Of a stretch of 64,000 nucleotides of DNA, positions 56,288 through 64,000 are shown in pieces. The stretch covers positions 31,366 through 95,365 of the forward strand of contig WGMS01000015.1 of NCBI GenBank assembly GCA_016124935.1. The letters are read 5' to 3'. The stretch comes from a bacterium (lineage in GTDB: Bacteria > Cyanobacteriota > Vampirovibrionia > Obscuribacterales > Obscuribacteraceae). Position 1 is the stretch's first letter, and each line of letters opens with the position of its first letter. Under the pieces are notes generated by a model. The model was not told the origin of the DNA. It searched no databases and saw only the letters and a program-made list of their open reading frames with translations. Position numbers and translations under genes: made by a program.

Positions 56288-59200
56288 ATGACGGATACCA
56301 GGCAAATCGAGAAAAGCGCAGCCGGCGGCGGCAAAGGCAGCGATGACGATACGAAAGACGTAATCGCCGAGGTTAGCCGCCAGCAGTTCGACGCGCCCAA
56401 AGCCGAGACTCCGGCAGGGGATACTAATGCCAAGCCAGAAACAAAATCAGAGGACGAATCAGAAGCAGGAGCCGAAACCCTTGCCCCTGTCGATGCAGGG
56501 ACTGTCAGTGACAGGCTGAGCCGGGAGTCTCTCGACGCTGACGCCCTTTCTATTCTCAAGGGAAACAACGGCGACGCTACAGGCGACGGTAAAACGGCGC
56601 TGCCTGGACTTCAGATTGCCGGAGCCGACCAAGCCAGTCGATTAGCTGCGCCGGAAAGCGTGCCAGAGCAACATTTATCAGGAAAAGAGCTTCAAAAAAT
56701 CGCCGAGGCAATTGACAAGGCTGCCAATGGCGGGTTTCTGGGTATCGGCACAGATAAAGAAGCGATCAACGAACAGCTCCGGCGCCTTAAAACTCCAGAA
56801 GAGCGAGAAACCCTGGATAAGCTCTATAAAATTCGCACGGGCATGAGCATTCAGGACGAGCTCAACGACGAGCTGAGCGGCAGCGACCTTGCCAGAAGCA
56901 CGGCGCTCTGGAAAGGGCAAAACGATACCGCCGCCAGGCTCAACACGGCTCTGTTGGAGCATGGCGAATACTGGGGGGCTCGCTCGAACGCGAACGTTGA
57001 GAAAGATATTCGCATCAGCTTGAGCACCCTCACCTCTGACCAGGTCAAAGAGGAGATGACCAGGTTCGAAGAGCGCTATGGCAAGTCGTTCCAGGAGACC
57101 ATCGCGAATAACCCGGATATCTCGAGAGCGACCAGAGAAGCCGTCGATATCTATCTTGAGGGAACGGACAAAAGAACCGATGCCGATACCGGTAAGCTTG
57201 CCCAGACCGCCCTTGAAGCAAGAAACCCGGATATGTTCCAGGAAGTATTCTCCACGGCCTCGTCTGGCGCGCGCGCTGAGTTTATGAAAAACGAAGGGGC
57301 GGACAAAATTCTGAAGGCGTTCGGTACCCCCTATGCCACCGAGTACGATACCGAAGTCAATTATCTGCCCAACGAAGATACCAGGCACGCTCTTGATTAT
57401 GCCCGCGGGGGCGGACTGGAGCTTGCCACAAAGATAGAGGCCAACACCGGCATTCTCATGGACAACGAAGACGCCATCGAGCTTGCTCTCGATGGTATGT
57501 CAAAAAGTGAGAGAGCTTCTTATCTCCATGGTCGCGAGCTGAGCGACAAAAGCAAATCAGAATCAGGAACAGGAACAGAGTCAGAACTGTCCGCTTCTGA
57601 CAAGCAGGATCTTGAGTACTTCGAAAAGATCCGCAAGGCTCTAGAGGGTGCCGGTAATGACAGAGAGCTCGCCGTCTGGGAAGACCGCATAGCGCATGGC
57701 AAAGACGGCAGCCTGGTAACCAAGTTGGCTGCCCATGGCGGTATCTTCGATGATGGCATGAACGATGTGCTGGGCACCATCGAAGACATGTCCGAACAAG
57801 ACTGGAAGAGGCTGAAAGAGGACAGAGACTTCTACAAAGAAGTAACCGGAGTCCTCAAGATAGACCTGAGCAAAAGTGAGATGACCCGGGCTGAAGCTTT
57901 GCTGAAAGCCAAGATGGAAGCGGGCGATTATGACTCTTCAAAAATGGCTCGTAGGGAAGTATTCGATGCTCTAGCCGATAGCAGAGGCGGCGAAGAAGTA
58001 CTGGCTAATCTTAAGAAGATGACTCCTGAGGAAAAGGAGCGTTATCGCACCGACAAAGAGTTCAGGGAGCTGCTGGATAGAAAGGTGAGGCGAAGCGTAT
58101 TCCATCCCGCCCACAGACAGGCTGCCGATTCCATCATGGAGACCATAAACCAGGGCGAGCCGCCAGAAAACGACATCGTCGCCAAGATCTTCATGTACAG
58201 CGCCAAAGGAGACCGTGACGCCCGGGAAGTCGTAGTCGACCTGAAAGAAGCGATTCAAAAAGACCCCGCCATTGTCGAAGCCTACCGCACAGACCCGGAG
58301 TATAGAAGGAAATTCGATGACGCTTTAAGAAGCGCCCTTCTGCCCGCCGATAGAGATAAATACATAAAGCCACTGCTCAATGGCGAGAGGCTGCCTTTCC
58401 AGACCCAGGCTCAGCTTTATGACCGGATCATAGATGACAGGGACGGTTTGTATGATGCGATCAAACGCGGTACTGAAGAAGACTGGAAAGAGATAGTCGC
58501 AGACCCCGATAAAGTCCTGGGATTTCTAGGAGAGGATTATCGCGAGATTGCCGTAAACATCGCAAAACAGGGCGGCAAATTGCAGCCCGAAGATGAAATG
58601 CGAATAGCCATGCTCGGCCTGGGGACCGACGAGGCGGCGCTCAAAAGATTGGCCAGGGACCTCACCCCTGAAATTGCCAGGGCCTTCGTAGAGAAATATG
58701 ACGCTGATGCCCTCGGCGATATGCTCGACGAGACCGGCGGCTCCGACAAGCGCGAGATTATTCTGGAAGCGCGACCGGATCCCAAAAACTCTACCGAGCT
58801 TTTGTTCGACGTCTTAGACCGCACCACTTCCAGTGTCGATGGCATAGGCGAAGCCATGGCAGATGGCGTCGACGGCACCGGCGACATGAGCAAAGACCTG
58901 CTTCACAGGCTGGCTGCATCCGTTGCCGATTCTAACAAAGGCGGCAAAGCGCTTACTGAAGAAGAGCTGGCTAGTATAGAACAGCAGTTCAAAGAAGGCA
59001 TCAAATTATACGGAGAGAGCGAAGAGTTTGCGGCGAACACCGCTATAGATGCCGGTTTAATTACCCTTGCCGTAGCCACCGGAGGCGTCGGCAGCATAGC
59101 GGCAGCGGCCTACTGGACCGCCGGTGGTGCTCTCGCCAAGGTAGGCACCAAAGCGATAATCATGGGAGAAGACTATGACTTCGGCAGTGCCGACGTGGTC

Positions 59201-62200
59201 ACGGACCTTGCCACCGGTGCGATAGATACCGGTGTGGGCACCGCTCCCCAGTTTGTGGCAAGGGCGCTCGGTATCGGCCGGGCCACCTCTCAGACCGCCA
59301 CCCGGGCAATACTTGCCAGCGCTGATGAAGTAAGTCTGGCAGGGGGCAAGCAGCTTCTGAAAGAGGGTGCCGAAGAGGTACTTGAACGGGGCATCATGGA
59401 CCAGATAACCGTTGCCATCGCCAATAATACCGGCGAAGTGGGAGAGCAGGCTATCAAAAATCTTGCCACCAGGGTAACCGCCAGCGCCGATGACATCGAC
59501 AATGTCACCCGGCTGATTCAAAAACATATTACCGAGGCGGCTCAATTGGAATCGGGCAACGCTATCAAAGCATCCCTCCGGCAATACGCGCTGAATACGG
59601 CTTCGGCGGAGGTCGGTGGCGTCAGCTCCGCGGCCATATATAACATAGACAGCGAAGCCGGTTTCGATACGGTGCTTATGACTGCGGGTATCGCCGGATT
59701 AGCCGGTATCGGCGGGACTTTTATAGGAAGATCCTTCTCCAGGGGAAGTGGCGCCGCGGATAATCTGGTTGCAGGAAGGCATGCCGACGACCTGATACCA
59801 GAGGCGGCGGCTGACGACATACTCCAAGCCGCCAGCGGTAGACCGGCAAGGGATGTCTTAGAAGGCAGAACAGAGATACCGACTGCCAGAGGCAAAATCG
59901 AAATCGACTATCATGGCGATGGTCCATTGGATGGCCAGATCAAGCACCTGAGCAGCGCCGAAGGTGTCAACTATTCTAGTGCCGATGGCAGAACCTGGAC
60001 AGTTAGCGACGCCAACGCGCCCGGTGGCAAGGTCGAAGTCAAAGGACGCCTGGAAGTCCACGAAGATGGTGGCATAGCCTTCACCCCCGATGGTGGCAAC
60101 ACTGTTATAGCCACCGCCGACGGTAAGCACATCGAGATCAATAAATTCTCCGGAGAAGCCCGAGAAGTCGCCGCCGAAAGAATGCTGCGCGATGTGGACG
60201 GCAGACCCTATGGCAAACGCGCCGGCGCCATCGACAGATTCGAGCATCTCAACCCTGCCGAAAGGGCGGCCTCTGTTCAAGAAGTAGCCGACGACTTAAG
60301 CAAGGTCAAAGCTATAGGACCCGATGGAAAACCCGTCAGCGTCTATGACAGCTTGATGGGCGACCCGACCCTATCCCAGGCTCAGAAAGAGAATATCCTT
60401 CATAACCTCTCAGAAGTACGAGAGCACTTTGCCGCCTACAGGCAGGGCGACCGCATGCATCCGGATCCGGAAGTCAACTGGATTCATACCCAGGGCGAAC
60501 TCGGCAAGGTCATGGAATCTGCCCGCGCCAATAATCTGACCGCCGACCAGATGGAAGACGCCATGCTGGCTTCTATGTACTCGGACTCGGTCAAGTTTGC
60601 CTTCCCGCCACCAGAAGGCGCGAACGCCAACTTCTTCACCCACCATCTAGAAGGCGCCCTGGCAGCAGACGAGATGCTCTCTCGTCAGGGCTTCCCGCGT
60701 GAGCGCATCGATAGAATTGTTCAGGTTATCAAAGAGCATCAGATAGCGCCGCCAGAATTCATGGGGCTTCTCTATCACGGTCAGATCAAACGCGGTCTCG
60801 ATGCCCAACTGGCGAATAATGCTATAACCGTCGAGAAGCATGGACAGATGATGGAAGTGCTAGATAGCATGACCGTCAAAAAAGAGGTGGCTCCTGGAGT
60901 GGAGCTAAGCTATGTCGGTAAAATCGCCAATGTCAACGACGCACCGCTGGTAAGAAATGCCGATGGCTCTTACGAGGTGATGTTCACCCCGCAAGAAAGA
61001 GAGCTTATGCAGCTTGCCGGGGTCGAGGGCTGGTCCGTGCCGAAGAATCCTCAATTAGACTCCGGATTCGAGGCGCTTCCCAAGGCGGAGCAAGAAAGGC
61101 TTATCTCGCAATATAAGATATCGCGGGCGCTCATTGACGGTGACGGCATAGACAACTACACCACCCTTGGTGGTGCCAGTAAAATCGTTACTATACGCGG
61201 ACCGGAGACCATGTTCCAGGATGCTACTGTCTGGAAATCTGTCGATTCAGTCGATCAGAGCTTCCGGGACGCGTATAATGTCATGACCCCGGAAGGCCAG
61301 CGTCTGGCCAACCAGAGCCTCGCTAGTAGAAATCAAGTATTGCATGACACTGAAAACGGTGTCAAAGCTCAAATGGATCAATGGCTGCGAAGCCGGGGGC
61401 TGGATCCCGATAGTCAGGATATTCCCTACTATAATAAGCCGCTTAAGTATCCAGAGAGGTTGACTCCTCAACAGACCGAGGAACTCAACAGACTTTCGGC
61501 TATGAATAAACCGGGTGCCGCCGGAGTTGACGCAAGCACACCCGAAGCCCGAGCCAGTAGAGACGCCCGCATAAGAGAATTGAAATACAACGGGCTATCT
61601 GAAGAAGAGATAAAGCAATTCGAGTTCGCCAAAGAGATAAGGTCTCAGATGGCAGACATGATGAGGCGGGAGCATCGCACCGATGGCTCTCTACCCGGCA
61701 ATTTCGACAACACCCGTATGAGACTGCGCGAACTGGGCGAAGCCGGCTCTGACGCCCTGGGAGAACACGCAGAGATAATCGGAGCCCGGGGTGGTGATGG
61801 CAAACTGTGGTATCCGGAGAGGGATCTTAGAAAGTTGACCACCGCAGAGCGGATGCAGGTCAAAGAGATACTCGAAGGCAAGGTCTCTCCCCTTGCCACC
61901 AGAGACAGTGTCGACGGCTTCGTCAAAGATATGGTCCCTATAGTGAAGGGCTTCAAAGATGACATGGCTCCCCAGATGAAGCATGTCGAGGAGCTGCGGG
62001 CAAGCTATGAAGAGAAAGTCGGTGCTTATATGCTGGCGCGAGACACATCGGACTTCCCGCTCAATCAATATACGGCTCCGGACTTTGAAGCCAGATTCAG
62101 AGAGTTTGTTAAAGATGACCCGCAACGCCTGAAAGCTCTAAATGATTATGTGCTGGCAAGAGATACTTACGCCCGAGAGTTGACCGGCTTCAACGAAGCC

Positions 62201-63085
62201 GTGGAGGGCCGCGTTCAGCAGATTCAGGATGTTCTGGATCGCTATGCCGACAGCCATGACTTGCCCCGGGTCAAATTAAAGCATCGTCCGCAGCGCGATA
62301 TGGCCAGCGCCGGCGCCACTTATTCTGACGGGCAGATTACGGTCACCACCGAAGCGCTGCTCAATGACAGGCAGGCGGCTAATTTAATCGGCAGCACCCT
62401 GCATGAGATGACTCACAATGAGCAGAATAAAATTGCGGTCTGGGGCGTGATAGACAGCCTGGGCGGCAACCCGTCCGTTAAGGAGATTCAGGATGTCTTC
62501 CAGGGCTTCACCGGAAGATTCGTCTCGGAAGACTATGTCAATCAAGTGGTGGCGCTGCGCAATGGCGCCGAGCTGTCGCCGCGGGACGCGGGCAGGCTCT
62601 ATGAGATACTGGGGTCTTTGCGTGCGAACGCGCCAGTGGACAAAGAGTGGAGCGAGCTGGGCAACAGCTTCCGCGTGGTTAATAGAGATCTGCTAAAACT
62701 AACCGGTGATACCGAACCCAGTGCCGCTTTTAGAATCTTGTCAGAGATGGCATCGAAGCCGGGCAAATTCGAGAAGCACCTCTTTGAAGGGCCGGTGCCG
62801 GCTGAGCTCAAACCTTATACGGACCGAATAAGGGCATTTAATAGAGGCGTCGATGACGCCTGGACCCAGGAGACCGAGCGCGAGGCGCGCCAGGTTCTGC
62901 GCCGCTATTACGAAGGGCGCACCGAAAAGATAAACGCAAGAAGAGAGCAGCTTTACGACGCCTATATGCAGTTCCACGAAGTGGACGCCTGGTACGTGGG
63001 CGAAAGGGCGAGGCTGGCGGCAAGAAGCGCCGGAGCGCCAGATTCCAGCGACCTGATTATAGATGGCATAAACTGGGCGCTGTAG
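56288..63085 (+). CDS. 2265-aa multidomain toxin-like protein: annexin-like repeats, Gly-rich hydrophobic module, HD-like segment, C-terminal HExxH metallopeptidase-like module
   Basis: FLGIGTDKEAINEQLRRLKTPEERETLDKLYKIRTGMSIQDELNDELSG; LGLGTDEAALKRLARDLTPEIARAFVEKYDADALGDML; ITLAVATGGVGSIAAAAYWTAGGALAKVG; FFTHHLEGALAADEML...VIKEHQ; GSTLHEMTHNEQN. Confidence 0.88.
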   Translation: MTDTRQIEKSAAGGGKGSDDDTKDVIAEVSRQQFDAPKAETPAGDTNAKPETKSEDESEAGAETLAPVDAGTVSDRLSRESLDADALSILKGNNGDATGDGKTALPGLQIAGADQASRLAAPESVPEQHLSGKELQKIAEAIDKAANGGFLGIGTDKEAINEQLRRLKTPEERETLDKLYKIRTGMSIQDELNDELSGSDLARSTALWKGQNDTAARLNTALLEHGEYWGARSNANVEKDIRISLSTLTSDQVKEEMTRFEERYGKSFQETIANNPDISRATREAVDIYLEGTDKRTDADTGKLAQTALEARNPDMFQEVFSTASSGARAEFMKNEGADKILKAFGTPYATEYDTEVNYLPNEDTRHALDYARGGGLELATKIEANTGILMDNEDAIELALDGMSKSERASYLHGRELSDKSKSESGTGTESELSASDKQDLEYFEKIRKALEGAGNDRELAVWEDRIAHGKDGSLVTKLAAHGGIFDDGMNDVLGTIEDMSEQDWKRLKEDRDFYKEVTGVLKIDLSKSEMTRAEALLKAKMEAGDYDSSKMARREVFDALADSRGGEEVLANLKKMTPEEKERYRTDKEFRELLDRKVRRSVFHPAHRQAADSIMETINQGEPPENDIVAKIFMYSAKGDRDAREVVVDLKEAIQKDPAIVEAYRTDPEYRRKFDDALRSALLPADRDKYIKPLLNGERLPFQTQAQLYDRIIDDRDGLYDAIKRGTEEDWKEIVADPDKVLGFLGEDYREIAVNIAKQGGKLQPEDEMRIAMLGLGTDEAALKRLARDLTPEIARAFVEKYDADALGDMLDETGGSDKREIILEARPDPKNSTELLFDVLDRTTSSVDGIGEAMADGVDGTGDMSKDLLHRLAASVADSNKGGKALTEEELASIEQQFKEGIKLYGESEEFAANTAIDAGLITLAVATGGVGSIAAAAYWTAGGALAKVGTKAIIMGEDYDFGSADVVTDLATGAIDTGVGTAPQFVARALGIGRATSQTATRAILASADEVSLAGGKQLLKEGAEEVLERGIMDQITVAIANNTGEVGEQAIKNLATRVTASADDIDNVTRLIQKHITEAAQLESGNAIKASLRQYALNTASAEVGGVSSAAIYNIDSEAGFDTVLMTAGIAGLAGIGGTFIGRSFSRGSGAADNLVAGRHADDLIPEAAADDILQAASGRPARDVLEGRTEIPTARGKIEIDYHGDGPLDGQIKHLSSAEGVNYSSADGRTWTVSDANAPGGKVEVKGRLEVHEDGGIAFTPDGGNTVIATADGKHIEINKFSGEAREVAAERMLRDVDGRPYGKRAGAIDRFEHLNPAERAASVQEVADDLSKVKAIGPDGKPVSVYDSLMGDPTLSQAQKENILHNLSEVREHFAAYRQGDRMHPDPEVNWIHTQGELGKVMESARANNLTADQMEDAMLASMYSDSVKFAFPPPEGANANFFTHHLEGALAADEMLSRQGFPRERIDRIVQVIKEHQIAPPEFMGLLYHGQIKRGLDAQLANNAITVEKHGQMMEVLDSMTVKKEVAPGVELSYVGKIANVNDAPLVRNADGSYEVMFTPQERELMQLAGVEGWSVPKNPQLDSGFEALPKAEQERLISQYKISRALIDGDGIDNYTTLGGASKIVTIRGPETMFQDATVWKSVDSVDQSFRDAYNVMTPEGQRLANQSLASRNQVLHDTENGVKAQMDQWLRSRGLDPDSQDIPYYNKPLKYPERLTPQQTEELNRLSAMNKPGAAGVDASTPEARASRDARIRELKYNGLSEEEIKQFEFAKEIRSQMADMMRREHRTDGSLPGNFDNTRMRLRELGEAGSDALGEHAEIIGARGGDGKLWYPERDLRKLTTAERMQVKEILEGKVSPLATRDSVDGFVKDMVPIVKGFKDDMAPQMKHVEELRASYEEKVGAYMLARDTSDFPLNQYTAPDFEARFREFVKDDPQRLKALNDYVLARDTYARELTGFNEAVEGRVQQIQDVLDRYADSHDLPRVKLKHRPQRDMASAGATYSDGQITVTTEALLNDRQAANLIGSTLHEMTHNEQNKIAVWGVIDSLGGNPSVKEIQDVFQGFTGRFVSEDYVNQVVALRNGAELSPRDAGRLYEILGSLRANAPVDKEWSELGNSFRVVNRDLLKLTGDTEPSAAFRILSEMASKPGKFEKHLFEGPVPAELKPYTDRIRAFNRGVDDAWTQETEREARQVLRRYYEGRTEKINARREQLYDAYMQFHEVDAWYVGERARLAARSAGAPDSSDLIIDGINWAL

Positions 63086-63119
63086 CGGTAAGTAGCCTGG
63101 AAATCCTTCGGGAGACGTA

Positions 63120-63992
63120 ATGTCAGCAGAAAAGAACATCGGTAAGACAGGAGACAAGGTCAAGCCGGACCGCACCGAGCGGACAGCCGATTCTACTGCT
63201 GCTGATTCTGTTATTGCCGGCGACCGAAGGCATGAGCACCAAGCGCTTCATCAGCATATGGAGAAGGCTGGCCATAACTTTGAGAGCTTTACGACCAAGT
63301 CTATCCCCGAGAAGCGCGGTGATGAGAGCGACGATGCTTACAGGTCTCGGTTAGAGAAACTGGCGGAAGGTGCGAATCCTCTTGTCCTGACCGATGGCGG
63401 AAATGTCGTCTATGACGGTGGCTCCAGGTTGAATCAAGCGCTAGAGCGCTCGAAAGAGTCGTCAGTGCCTCTAGATCAACCGCAAAACATGGAGTCGAGT
63501 CAGCATCTGGCAGCCCTGGCATCGGATAATCCCGCTCTGAAACCTGTGAGCCTATTGAGGGACTATGCTCAGGCGTTGCCGCCGGGTGAAGAGAAAGAGC
63601 GATTGATTGCTCTATCCAGGCAACAGGCGTCGGAAGTATCGCCAGAGATGAAGGCTTATTATGGTACGGAGAACTCATCTTCTCCTGAAGCAGCCAAGAC
63701 TGCTGGTGCGATACCGGAGAGCCTGCCGGAAGGCATTGCAGCTAAGACCGACGCAGGCTACAAACTTGATGTGGTGGTCCGAGAGAATGTGTTTGTCGAA
63801 GATTCAAATGATATGGACTCTGGTGCAAGCCAGGATAGGATCAAACTGCAGAATGCCACAGGCGCAATATTGGAGACAGCAAGAGAGCGCTTTGGAAAAG
63901 AGGGCATTGATAAGCTTAAGATGGCTCCCGAGGATGTAGGCAGCTCCATGACCGCTTTGTGGGTTGGTCGGGATGTTTTTAATGCAATCTGA
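63120..63992 (+). CDS. Hypothetical protein with acidic disordered N-terminus
   Basis: 290 aa, begins MSAEKNIGKTGDKVKPDRTERTADSTAADS, same style as neighbouring large proteins; 34 bp after the 2265-aa ORF. Confidence 0.6.
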   Translation: MSAEKNIGKTGDKVKPDRTERTADSTAADSVIAGDRRHEHQALHQHMEKAGHNFESFTTKSIPEKRGDESDDAYRSRLEKLAEGANPLVLTDGGNVVYDGGSRLNQALERSKESSVPLDQPQNMESSQHLAALASDNPALKPVSLLRDYAQALPPGEEKERLIALSRQQASEVSPEMKAYYGTENSSSPEAAKTAGAIPESLPEGIAAKTDAGYKLDVVVRENVFVEDSNDMDSGASQDRIKLQNATGAILETARERFGKEGIDKLKMAPEDVGSSMTALWVGRDVFNAI

Positions 63993-64000
63993 CGAGAGCA

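Noticed and set aside
63990-63992. TGA ending ORF 63120-63992 as a third recoded stop
   Set aside because: Only a few bases follow before the window ends and the context (VFNAI) is not a redox motif; treated as an ordinary stop
1-64000. tRNA/rRNA genes, transposases, phage structural genes
   Set aside because: None recognised by eye; absence is not proven because no tRNA or IS search was run

Overview
This 64 kb bacterial accessory-rich window has few housekeeping anchors: a truncated recD2 at the left edge and an NADP-isocitrate dehydrogenase. Most of the rest is signalling, secreted and toxin-like proteins. The main contents are as follows. (1) A 19.2 kb ORF (6394 aa, minus strand) combines an acidic N-terminus, RHS/YD-like repeats, helical/annexin-like segments, a Gly-rich hydrophobic segment, three HExxHxxQ metallopeptidase-like modules, five FHA-like domains and a C-terminal Cys/His/Asn papain-like domain. 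A 176-aa ORF follows it immediately. (2) A 2265-aa relative on the plus strand has annexin-like GxGTD repeats, the same hydrophobic module, an HD-hydrolase-like segment and a fourth HExxH module. (3) A five-gene minus-strand operon holds a 639-aa toxin-like protein with a C39/papain-like C-terminus, followed by four divergent tandem paralogues that look like an immunity array. (4) There are two candidate selenoproteins. One is a membrane-anchored MsrA with in-frame TGA exactly at the catalytic position (GUFWG) and a bSECIS-like hairpin directly downstream. The other is a thioredoxin-like protein split by an in-frame TGA (PC-U-PGG). Gene callers would miss both. (5) A HigBA toxin-antitoxin module has paired operator palindromes, and next to it lies a SWI2/SNF2 helicase remnant with an internal deletion. 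The likely source is a Melainabacteria/Obscuribacterales-type genome, but that is only an impression. All family assignments are by eye, without database searches.
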